Notes under the pieces: model-generated
What the model saw: only the letters and a program-made list of their open reading frames with translations
What the model was told of the DNA's origin: nothing
Database searches by the model: none
Translations under genes and position numbers: made by a program
Origin: Umbilicaria muhlenbergii
Taxonomy: Eukaryota; Ascomycota; Lecanoromycetes; Umbilicariales; Umbilicariaceae
Direction of reading: 5' to 3'
DNA: 64,000 nucleotides
Assembly (NCBI GenBank): GCA_000611775.1
Contig: KK106983.1
Coordinates: 1,816,820 to 1,880,819, forward strand
In this document: piece after piece, positions 37,411 to 48,583 of the stretch
Position numbering within the stretch: position 1 is the stretch's first letter
Layout: every line of letters starts with the position of its first letter

Positions 37411-37602
37411 TTTTTGCTGCAAGAAAGGGGGGTTGCAGGCGTGTGGTAGTCACAATTGAGCAGGTGGTAGAAAAAAAAACTAACTACATGTTGTCTAACT
37501 ATATGTAGTTAGGGGGGTTTATGCGTAAGATAAAGGGTCTATGTGTATGAAAAAGGGTTTATGCATAGAAAGGGGGGGTCTATTTGTATGTGGACCCTAG
37601 TT

Positions 37603-38184
37603 AAAATGATATGCACACTTTCGCGACCTCGCCAATCAAAAGCAATGATACTATGAATAATCGGGAGGGCGCTGAACTTCCCCTGCCTGACACCGTTGGA
37701 CGTTGTGTTCCCCCAAAATGTCTGTGCTTAAACGACCCGCCCTCCAGATGGTGCGGAAGCGCGCAGAGGATATACTTATCACAAAAGCTGCGACACGAGG
37801 TGCGGGTATGATATGAATCAAGGCAAGGCATAACCTGCAGTCGCACAGAGAGACTAACAGATATCCTCCCTCATTGCAACATAAGCTGCTTCAATGGCTC
37901 AAGGTGATTCATTGAAATGCTTATCGTGGCTCATGATCAAGTCCTCCCGGGGTATGATGTCTTTTGCCGTGCACTCCTGCTATAATCCTCCCAGATCCTC
38001 TATCATGGTTACACTGCATAAATGCCTCACACCATGAAATAACTTTCCAGTGGCCAGGGTTGTCAAGATATAAGAGTTTAAAGCGATTTATAAGTCAACA
38101 ACCTTATTGAATTGAATCACAACTCTACTCGCTCTTGCAAAAGAATCATTTACCTGTTCAAAATCTGAAATCAGATACTCAAGA
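37603..38184. other. Intergenic stretch, nothing recognised
   Basis: About 0.58 kb between the MULE's right end and the MYND gene remnant. Open frames here look like shadows. It presumably held the promoter of the MYND gene. Confidence 0.45.
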
Positions 38185-39116
38185 ATGTCGGCTAACTGCA
38201 CCATCTGCAATACTCGAAATTCCAGGGCTTGCGCCAATTGCAAGTCCAGCTACTATTGCTCACTCGAGTGCCAACAGACTGACTGGCCAGCCCACAAACT
38301 TCTTTGTACGACCTTCAAAACCTTTCCTCAACGACCGGGCCCTTCCTTTAAGCTCGCTATCTTGTTTCCTCCGGACCACATATCCCCCAAACTCATATGG
38401 GTTGATTGTGAACGCAAAGTCGACGATGAAGAGGGTATGGCCTACGAACACGCTAGAATATCCCACTTGTTAGGCAGCGACAATCCGTTCCCAGAGCGTA
38501 AACCCATTACTTGGAGTGTACTGCGAAGCTTCGGCCTGGAACGCACTATTCAGGTCATTTGTCGTGAGACTTTCTTGGTTGATGGCTCAAAGACCAACCA
38601 GAGCGTTGTCCAAGTCACCAGAGGCGCCATGGGCCATGACTGGAGAGGGCCTATCGTGGTATTACGCCAGCCAGGAACCCGCATTGACCCACTGGTCTAC
38701 GAAGACATGACACTTGCAGATTTCCGGCATGCGGTGGACTATTTTTCAAGCTACGGCGATGAACCCGTTCAAGATCTACAGAACCAGCCGATACGCAGCG
38801 GCTCTTAACTTCTCGGTGTTAAAGTCACATGTATATCGTGGCATGGACTTGTATCAGAACCAAGCGGCGACGTTTCTGCATCTTGATGCTGATCTCAACA
38901 GTAAAAGCTGGGGTTGGGCGCCGTTCCCAGAGTGGCAGAATGCAGCCGTTGTTTGAAGACTTCGTGGGAGCTGGACTTGTGGAGAGGACGAGGAAGGAAG
39001 TTATGGGGTTCATGAACAGGAAGAGTTTTGCGGCTTTCTTCAGAGAGTACAGGAAGGAGAGTCTCATGGAGGACCCGTCATGGGCCATAACACAGTCACC
39101 GTACACAAATGACTAG
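38185..39116 (+). pseudogene. Decayed MYND-zinc-finger protein gene
   Basis: The ATG at 38185 starts a well-preserved MYND finger: CTIC, then CANC, SYYCSLECQQTDW, and HKLLC at residues 5-41. A conserved body follows up to DFRHAVDYFSSYGDE, ending at a stop at 38808. The family's C-terminal half continues in other frames: DLYQNQAATFLHLDAD with WGWAPFPEWQ, then directly MQPLFEDFVGAGL and SLMEDPSWAITQSPY up to 39116. From memory of the family, about 30 residues are missing between EWQ and MQPLFED, and a larger piece is missing before DLYQNQ. So at least two deletions with frame changes are likely. A truncated 207-residue protein could still be made. Relatives are fungal MYND proteins of unknown role. 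Confidence 0.72.
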
Positions 39117-39339
39117 CATAGAGAAAAAGCTTTATCCACAAGCTCTGCTGGAGCGCCAGCGAGGTTGATTGTGTATAGCATTGAGTCGCCAAGTTAAGAA
39201 TAGTCGCAAGCACGTGATTGAGAATTCAATGATAAAGAACTCACTGGGCTTTGTTTCTCCCAAGGAGAATTTGTTGAATGGTAGAGGCATGAATAAAGAT
39301 ATAATGTGATTAATTACTTAGATGTACTCCCAAGACCTT
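39117..39339. other. Composition boundary
   Basis: Base composition drops here from mixed gene-like sequence to AT-rich, CpG-poor sequence that continues to the window's end. No gene is seen. Confidence 0.6.
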
Positions 39340-39815
39340 AACCTTAATTCCAGCCCTGTACCCACCTGGGTACAGTAAGGCTGACAGAGTATATTATATC
39401 ACAGACTTAGTATTTCTCATTCATTTCAGCCTTACTGTACTCAGACCCCTGTAATTGCTTGTACTCAACCTTAACTTTTGACATAATAATTGAATAAAAT
39501 CACTTTAAGTGAGAGAGTTATAGAGATTGAAGAGATCTGTAATTAACAGTTTTAATCTTCTTATTATCTTAAAGACTGACAAAATTCTTAATTGTGTAAG
39601 AATCTTGAAGATTTTGATGTTCTGACTAACCTTAATTCTCACCTGGTACCCAGCTGGGTATCATAAGGCTGACAGAGTACATTATATCACAGCCTCAGTA
39701 CTTCTCAGCCATTTCAGCCTTATGGTACTCAACCCCTGGTAAATATTAATACCCAGCCTTAACTTTTGACAGAGAGGTTGAATAAAGAAGCTTGAAAGAA
39801 GAAAGTTATAAAACA
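39340..39815. repeat. Direct pair of hairpin-bearing repeats
   Basis: Two related copies of roughly 180 bp lie at about 39340-39525 and 39632-39815. Each has a tight palindrome (CTGTACCCA-CC-TGGGTACAG in copy 1; GGTACCCA-GC-TGGGTATC in copy 2) followed by a longer-range stem. In copy 1 the stem is GTACAGTAAGGCTG (39370-39383) with CAGCCTTACTGTAC (39427-39440). In copy 2 it is GTATCATAAGGCTG (39658-39671) with CAGCCTTATGGTAC (39715-39728). They could be ends of a small element or two solo copies. Confidence 0.75.
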
Positions 39816-39831
39816 GTCTGAGTTCTTAAAC

Positions 39832-39968
39832 TTATTATTCATGAAGGTATAATAATTATTTAAAGTGTAAGATTTGTATGAGCTCATTTACTGCTCAGAG
39901 AGTGCTCTGAGCACATAAAGTACTATTAACTAAAATCTTATTTTTGAGCGGGCTGCCAAGTTGCGGAT
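39832..39968 (+). repeat. Partial copy of terminal repeat R
   Basis: About 137 bp closely matching 62442-62580 in the same direction and 48160-48300 in reverse. It includes TTATTTTTGAGCGGGCTGCC near its right edge. It is the outer part of repeat R; the inner part is missing. Confidence 0.8.
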
Positions 39969-42900
39969 GACTCACACTTTATGAAAAAAAGACTTTTGAA
40001 AATCATTAACATGATGAGAATGCCACATGTGATAATCACATAAAGTATAATGACATTCATGATGAGGAGGCATGATGGAAATGAGCATTAAAAGAAGTGA
40101 GTTAACTTATGTAAATGAAAATCAAATCAAAGCACAAGAAACAGTTACACATCATGTGAAATAAACATGCTGCATGCTGTTCAGAGATGATGCAAGTAAA
40201 TGACATGTAATCAAGAGCATTGAATTGAAGGAGAAAAAAGAATTTGCAACATCAAAAAACAATTCAAGCATTTAAAGATGACTGTTGAAATAAGCTTTAC
40301 AGGGCAAAACTATATATAATTTTCAGAGTGAATGAGAATCAACTGATTATTAACTTGTCTCTCTCATTACATGATTTTCATTAACATACACTTTGTAGCT
40401 TCATGACACCTGCTTTAGCTGCTGATCATAAGACATTGAACATTTATAGAATTGTCTTTTAAATGTGCCTACAACCTCACCTACAGCTATCAAGCATATC
40501 AGAAGTAAATGAGCATAAAAGACAGCAGAGAAAAGACATTACAGTAAAAACTACAGTGAGACATGAACACAGCAATAAATATGACAAGTTGATATCACTA
40601 AAGCTCTTTAGGTGTAGTGCCTCAGGATGAAATAAATTATTACTTCATTAAATGAGTCCTGTAAGTTGTAAGAAGACTGGCAAGTTCATTTATCTCTTAA
40701 GATGTGATCTTGATTCTTGTCAAACTGAACTCAGGCTGTGAATTAAAATTACTCTTGATAACTGTGTCCTTCAAGCATAACACTTTTTCTTCAGCAATTA
40801 ACATAACATGTCATTTTTCAAATCACTAAAAGATGCTGCTCTCTGTACAGCCTTCATCAGCATCACTTTCAGAGCAGATGATATTACAACTGTGTATTTA
40901 CTTCTCATTGTCTGTTGAGGATTTAAGGCTCTGAAGTGAATAAATTTCAAATTTCTAAATTCTCAGTCAATCTTCAACTCCTCATCTGCTCTCTTAATTC
41001 TTGAGCATTTCATTTACATTCACAAGATTGTTCTTACTCTGTCATGTGTTCTCTTTATGTGAATGATCTTGTCATTTGATGAGGTACTGATTAAGTCAGG
41101 AGGCATCTAAGATCTGAAGAACTTCAAGATTATGTTACATAAATGTCAGTTTCTTTGACATCATCATGAACTTTTAATAACCTCTTGCAATTTATCTGTT
41201 AATGTAAAACTGTTTAATTTTCTCTGATATTTATTTGCTCCTGCATGAAGTTGTAACAGCAGATGACATTCATTCTAGGTCTGTAAATGATGCAGATGTT
41301 AATGCATTCAGTTTCTTTTTCTGCTGACTTCAGGACTGAACAACATTGATAAGTGATGATAATGAATTTGTATCATCAGCACACTGTTTTGTTGATGATT
41401 GTGTGAGGCAAGATGTTTTCTTTCTAGCAGCTTTGAAAACTCTTGATGAGTGAGTGAAGCAGAGATTTTTGTTCACTTCTGTGCAGGGCAACATTCAGAG
41501 TTGAGGGTAACACTTTTACATTAAGTCTTGAATCTAGACTACCTGTCTGCTCTCTGAGTGATAATAATGCAAAGTGAGAAAAGCTCTCCTCTTGATGAGG
41601 GTGAAGCCTTTTCTTCTGAGCAACTTTAAAAACCTTTGATGAATGAATCAGATCAAGAACTAACTCTGCTGTCAATTGCTTGCATTTATTGCAGGATTGT
41701 TGACTGCCTCCTGAAAATTCTTTGAACATAAAGAACTCAGCAATTTGATTTGATCATGATATTAATTTCAACATCTCAGCTTGATTCTGATGATGATGAT
41801 TGTTACTCTTGCTCTCCTGATTGACATCTGCGCATTTAAAAGTGATCATTAAGAGTTGCTGATTGATTCACTTCAGGATGATTTTATGCCACTTTAAATT
41901 TATTGTGACACATCATAATTTACTTTAAGCACTTAAAACTTCTCCTCTGAGTCAGATTATTTTCTTTTAAATTCTTACATCATTCAAGTGCTTCTCTGCT
42001 GATTTAACTTCTCTTTGAGTCAGCTTAATTAAGGCAGACCTTTCAGCTGTGTCTTTGAAGTCATTTAACTTTGCTGTCTTTAATTGTTATTTTATCAGCT
42101 TCATTTCATGTTCTGTTAATTTCATCTTATCATCTGCCTCTTTCTTCTGCTGATCATTTTGAAGAGCTCAGTTGATACTGTTAAGTTTATATTCTCCTTC
42201 AAACTCAGCTGCTTCTGCCTTACTTAATTTTGTCTGTGCTGATTTCAGCTCTTTTTAAGCTTGCTTAAACTTCTTCTTCAACAGCTTTAATTTTCAATAA
42301 TGATAGAATTGATATTTTCTTTAATTATTTAGTCTGCTCTGCTGATTTCACTTTTAATGCAGTTTGACATCTCTCTGACAGATCAGCCTCAGCAGGATGT
42401 TTTAATTATAACTGATCAATTTTGATCAGATCATCAAGACACAGTTGAAATCTTAAGCAACACATAATGTTATGTGTTTTGAAGACATGATTCTCTTTAA
42501 ATCACAAAGATATGTAAGATTACCTTGTCTTTAACACACATTATGCTGCAAGTATACAACAGCAGAATTCAAGACATTATATGACTTAAAACACACTTCT
42601 TGCACAGCTGCACAACATGAAAACAACAGAGAAAAAAACAAGATGTGAAGAAGCATAATGCTGAAGACTCAATTTGAAAATCCTCACAGTTATTTCAAAA
42701 ATATGAGGCAGAGCCTTGAGAAGACTGCAGTTAACATTAAAATCACTCTGATCAGAGGTGTTACAATATGATCAATTAACATTGACAGATATTGAATTAC
42801 CTGATGTTAAACTAAATTGAGACTAATGTGTCTTGACACTCTGACATTTATGTCATGACTGCACTCACAAGACTGCTTCCTTCTTTGTACTTTTCTAAAT

Positions 42901-43631
42901 TTAAATAACTCACCTCTTGCAACAGTTCTAGACCTGCTTATGAAGTGAAATAATTAACTGTAACATTAGAAAAGTACCTACACTCTTTTCAACCTCTGAA
43001 GGTGACAGAATATCAGCTGAGATAAACATGTATATTGATGAGAAAATTCTTCCTCAACATCATCAAACATCTCAATTCACAGTTTACTGAGTGATCAGGA
43101 GGTTTCTAGAACATCTTAAATTCATTAATTAATTATCAACAATTAATTCTCAAGTCCTGTGAGAAGTAAGCAACAAATGATCAGAAAGTACTCTGTCATG
43201 ATGACAGATAACTGTGAGAAGCAGTCATAACAAATGAAAAGTCCTGCAACATGTAAGCACCCTTGAAGATCTATTTGTAAGCACAGACAACTGCAGTAGA
43301 GGCAGTTGAAAGAGCAAGGTTCTGAATCAAATAATCTCAGCATTAAAAGTAGGTGTCTGAAGCACTGAAGAAATCATGATTAAATCACATTAAAAGAGAG
43401 GGATCTCTCCTCAATCTGAAAGACTATCCTTGACTGAAGGACAGCCAGATGATCATGAGAGATTAAAAACAATAAACATCATGAAGGTGAACCCTTGAGG
43501 TGAGGTGACCTCTGAAAATTTATAATGATGAGCAGCACATGATCTGAAGAACACCTGTCATCTAGTGTTAAAGATGCTAAATCAGAGAGATTCATACAAG
43601 GCACAGATACAAGATCTAAAAGAACAGAATA
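39969..43631. other. AT-rich mobile-element debris
   Basis: About 3.7 kb of AT-rich, CpG-poor sequence dense in TGA/TCA triplets. On the minus strand between about 41400 and 42300 one reading stays rich in Lys, Glu, Gln and Ala, as in a coiled coil, and it includes a 101-codon open stretch at 41424-41729. No family is recognised. The rest holds no readable gene. Confidence 0.5.
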
Positions 43632-46313
43632 ATCAGAAAAACTCTCAAATAAAAGAGTTAACAACTGAGAAACAAGAATTGAAACAAAATGTGTTGAAGT
43701 TAACTTGACAACTTAACAACCCTGAAGCAAAGCAGTCAAGAGAAGGCACATTTAAATTAAACATGAATGACACAATGAAGAAGCGTTCAGTGAAGTTTTC
43801 AGATTTATCAATTTTGAATGATGATCTTAAGCTCATGTTCTGAGTATGAGATGATCAGATGAAGAGCAAGTTATTAATCAATGATGATTGATTCAATCAG
43901 TCAGATCAAGATGAAGCTGAACATGTCAGAGTGATCTACATCAAGATGTGAGTTAATGACAAGATCACTGAACACCTCTATTCATGACTGAAGGCTCAGT
44001 CAGGAAGAGAGATTTATGTTGAAGAGATTATTCAGTACCTGAAGAACATCTTCAAGGATTTAAATCATCACTTGAAGGCATGAGAGCAGCTGAAGAAGTT
44101 CAAAATGTCTTATCTTGAGGACTTTAACATGTTTCAGTCAGAGTTTCTATGACTGATGAACTCAGTGAAGATGTCAATGGATCAGTGAAAAGAGGAAATT
44201 CATGACAAGCTATATGACTCACTTTGAGTTCAAATGAAAATTTATGTTGCTGATGAGGACATGTCATTTGACGCTTACTGTAAAAAGACTCAACAGTTCA
44301 TGAGAGATCTTGTTAAAGCAGATGAAAGGATCAAGAAATAAAAGAATCAGCAGAAGCTGCAGAGAAAGCAATCAACTTTTAAATTTAAAAAGAAGATAAT
44401 CATCACTGTTGCATGAGAAGTAATTAAATTAATGTTAATTAACATAATTTGTTACATCTGCAATAAGAAAGAACACCTGGTGAGGGATTGTCTTAATAAG
44501 TCAAAGAAAGCTGAGGCAAAGGCTGTAGACTCTGATCATTCAGATTCAGAAAATGAATTACTCTAGGTGAAGTCTTCACCCTAAAGTCAATGAAAGGAGC
44601 AAAGATAAGCAAGATGAAGATGTTAACATTTTAAAGAAGTCATCATTGACCTGAGATTATCAACTTGCAGTCAACAGCTTAATCATAAGAGTAACAGCTC
44701 TGCTAAACACTGATGCTGCTGAGAAGACTTTCATTCACAAGAAGCACTTTAAATTTGTGAAAAAGCATCTGCAGTTATACATCAAGACAGCACAGAGGTC
44801 AGTTCTCTTAACAGAATACAACAATTGAAATGTTGAGATGATCTTCAGAGCATTTACAGCAAATTTAATGATTAACAGGAGATGAATCTCTACTCACTTC
44901 TTATTTTATGACATCAGCAGGCATGATGTTCTGATTGAGAGGAAATGATTCAAAAAGACTAAGGTATTAATTGATACTCTCAGATAAAAAAGTTAACAAC
45001 TGAGAAATAAGAATTGAAACAGAATGTGTTGAAGTTAACCTGATGACTTAACAATTCTGAAGCAGAGCGGTCAAGAGAAGGCACATTTAAATTGAACATG
45101 AGTAATGCAATAAAGAAGTGTTCAGTGAAGTTTTCAGATTCATTAATTCTGAATGATGATTTTAAGCTCACATTTCAGGTATGAGATGATCAGATGAAGA
45201 GCAAGTTATTAATTAATGATGATTGATTCAATCAGTCAGATCAAGATGAAGCTGAACATGTCAGAGTGACTTACATCAAGATGTGAGTTAACAGCAAGGT
45301 CACTGAACACCTTTATTCATGACTGAAGGCTCAGTCAGGAAGAGAGATTTATGTTGAGGAGATTATTTAATATCTGAAGAACATCTTCAAGAATTTAAAT
45401 CATCACTTGAAGGCATGAGAGCAGCTGAAGAAGTTTAAGATGTCTTATCTTGAGAATTTTAACATGTTTCAGTCAAAGTTTCTATGACTGATGAACTCAG
45501 TGAAGATGTCAACAGATCAGTGAAAAGAGAAAATTCATAACAAGTTATATAACTCACTTCAAGTTCAAATGAAAATTTATGTCACTGATGAGAACATGTC
45601 ATTTGATGCTTACTGTAAGAAGGCTCAACAGTTCATGAGAGGTCTTGTTAAAATAGATGAAAAAATCAAGGAATAAAAAAATCAGCAGAAGCTGCAAAGG
45701 AAGCAGTCAGCTTTTAAATTTAAAAAGAAGATAATCATCACAATCACTGCTGTTGCATGAGAAGTAATTAAGTTAATGTTAATTAACATAACTTGTTACA
45801 TCTGTAATAAGAAAGAACATCTGATGAGGGATTATTCTGATAAGTTAAAGAAAGCTGAGGCAAAGGCTGTAGACTTTGATCATTCAGATTCAGAAAACAA
45901 GTTACTTTAAGTGAAGTCTTCACCTTAAAGTCAACAGAAGGAGCAAAGATAAGCAAGATGAAAATGTTAAACATTTTAAAAAAGTCATCATTAACTTAAG
46001 ATTGTTAACTTGCAGTCAACAGCTTAATCATAAGAGTAGCAGCTCTGCTAAACATCAGTGTTGCTGAGAAGACTTTCATTCACAAAAAGCACTTTAAATT
46101 TGTGAAAAAGCACCTGCAGTTATACATCAGGACAGCACAGAGGTCAATTTTTTTAACAGAATATAATAATTGAAATGCTGAAATGATCTTCAGAGCATTT
46201 ACAGCAAATTTAGTGATTAATGAAAGATGAATCTTTACTCACTTCTTATTTTATGACATCAGCAGGTATAATGTTCTGATTGAGAAGAAATGATTTAAGA
46301 AGATTAAGATATT
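43632..46313 (+). repeat. Tandem duplication within the Gypsy relic, about 1.34-kb unit
   Basis: Copy A (43632-44972) and copy B (44973 to about 46313) align over their whole length, each beginning with CTCTCARATAAAARAGTTAAC. They cover gag through protease. The copies differ mainly by scattered transitions. Confidence 0.85.
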
Positions 46314-48159
46314 GATTGATTACTTTAATCAAAAGCTGATTTGAACTGAGGAAGCTCAATATCAGGCAAGTAAGAACTTAATGATATCAAGATGAAAATT
46401 ATAATTATCAGAAGTCAAATCAGAACATCAGACAGATGCTGAATAATGTAATAATCTGCATGAGGCAGCAATACTGACTCAGATCTTAAGAAGAGCAGAA
46501 AGAAATGAAATCATAATAATATTTAATAAAGCTGATTCTGAGGATACTGAACATTCAACAAGATTAAATGAGTGAAAGAAAAGATTTATTAAACTGCTTA
46601 AAAAGTCAGTCCTGCAGCTACAAGCACAATCAAAGACATGAAGAGTTTAACAGCAGATCAACATTAATGAGATGAAAAAACAACTGAATAAAAAAAAAGA
46701 TTCAATGAATCATATGAGTAATTCAATGAACAAAGGTCAAAGTTCATTAAATGTAAAAAAATTAAAGAATCATAAACCTCCTCTTTATTAAAGAGTGAAT
46801 ATTATACTTCTGAAAGCAGAAAACTTCCTATGCAATGTTAAAAAAAAAGAGATGATTATTAATGTCATTAACATTCATGAGGTTAATCATTTAATAAAAA
46901 ACTGAAGAAACTCTTGTCTGCTGCTGCAGAATGAAATGAAGCTGAATTAAAGAATAAAGAAAAAATTACCTCATCAGTATTAGAAGTTTGTGAAGGTTTT
47001 CAGCAAGATGACATCAGATCAGCTGTCTTTACATAAGGAAAAAGTGAATCATGATATCATCTTAAAAGATGAGAACAACCTGACCTCAAGTCTCTTATAC
47101 AGCATGTCACTGAAGCAGTTGAAGTTAATCAAGGCTTACTTTGAAGATCATCTGAAAAAGAATTTCATAATCTTTAATGATGCTTCTTATATGTCATCAG
47201 TTCTCTTTGCAAAGAAACCTGAAAAGAGGTGATGTTTTTGTGTTGACTACTAAAAACTTAATATAATCATTAAGAAGAATAAGTACTTCTTGTCTTTAAT
47301 TGAAGAGACCTTAGCATGATTGATTAAAGCAAAGATTTTTATTAAGCTGAATGTTAAGCAGGTATTCTACTGAATACAGATGAAAAAGTTTGTCAAGAAT
47401 TTAATCACCTTTCAAATAAGGTATGAATTCTACAAATATAAGATCTTATCTTTCAGTCTTTGCAACAGACTCATCTTCTTTCAGAGGTATATTAATAATG
47501 TTTTATTTAATTATCTGAATGATTTCTGCACAACTTATGTGAATGATATTTTAATCTACTCAGAGAATTCATTGAAACATGACACTCAAGTTAAAAAGAT
47601 ACTTCAACACCTTAAGAAAGCAGGCCTACAAGTGAACATAAAAAAAAATGAGTTCAACATTCAATTTATTAAGTTTCTGAGCTTCATCATCAGCACTGAA
47701 GATATTATAATGAACTCAGACAAAGTTTCTGTCATTAAGAATTAACTGTTATTGAAATTAATTAAGAAAATTCAATTCTTCCTGAGATTCTGCAACTTTT
47801 ATCATTACTCATTGAAAAAATGAGGTCAAGTTGTATGCTTGTTGACAAAGTTGATCACAAAAGGGGCCTGACACCTCTTAGAAGAGCTGAAAATTTAAGC
47901 TTTTGAGAAGGCAAAAGAGTTGATGCTATCAGATGTTATCTGAGCTCATTACTCACCTTATTTGAAAACTCAAATGAAGACAGATGTCAGCAGTGAAGTT
48001 GTTACAGAAGTGCTCACTCAGCAACAGAAAGATGATAAGTGAAAACCTGTAATTTACTTCTCAAAGACAATGTCACCTGAGGAAATGTGATATGAGATTC
48101 ATGACAGAGAGATGTTAACAGTTGTTAAAGCTCTTCAAGAATGACATGACATGTTATTA
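43632..48159 (+). mobile_element. Ty3/Gypsy relic (fossil) with a duplicated gag-protease part
   Basis: The plus-strand reading shows gag-like sequence with a zinc knuckle (CYICNKKEH), a protease-like part, reverse transcriptase at about 47050-47800 (KLNVKQVFY, then a YVNDILIYSE-type box) and part of RNase H to about 48150. The right side is cut off by repeat R. No LTRs are identified. The coding parts are broken at several tens of points, so the copy is old. Confidence 0.8.
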
Positions 48160-48583
48160 CATTCACAACTTGGCAGCCTGCTCAAAAATAAAGTTTTAGT
48201 TAATAGTACTTTATGCGCTCAGAGCACTCTCTGAGCAGTAAATGAGCTCATACAAATCTTACACTTTAAATAACTATTATACCTTCATGAATAATAAGAA
48301 ACTTTTTATTGAAAAGTTTTAAATCTCTTTATTCTGTACACTTTACAAACTAAAGATTTCTTCATAAGTTTTAATTTGCAATAGTTATGAATTAAAAAAC
48401 TTTTAACTAATTATAAATATATTAGCATATTGAATAACTATTGCGCTTTTATACTGATGATATAACTTTCAGTTTATAAGTTGTAGAGAATAAGCTATTT
48501 AAGAGTTTTCTTATACAAAGTTTCTTTTTATGTGTTGTTGTTGTTGAGTTATTCAAAAAGTCATTAAAAGTCTATTTATTAAT
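48160..48583 (-). repeat. Terminal repeat R, left copy (R1)
   Basis: About 423 bp, the reverse complement of 62157-62580. The outer end reads CATTCACAACTTGGCAGCC after a TA (48158-48159). The inner end finishes exactly where the 13-bp minisatellite starts. Confidence 0.85.

Larger units (their letters stand above)
29267..37597 (-). mobile_element. MULE-type DNA transposon, split by a nested Copia element
   Basis: Inverted ends begin GGGTCCACATACAAATAGAC on each side. The left end is 29267-29283 plus 34853-34917, interrupted by the Copia insertion; the right end is about 37516-37597. The arms are roughly 82 bp and nearly identical. Matching TAGTT flanks at 29262-29266 and 37598-37602 suggest a target duplication of at least 5 bp; MULEs usually make 8-10. 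Without the insert the element is about 2.76 kb. It carries one transposase gene on the minus strand. Just inside the right end is a hairpin with 10-bp arms (37480-37489 and 37503-37512). The arms contain repeated TAGACCC-type blocks. Confidence 0.88.
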
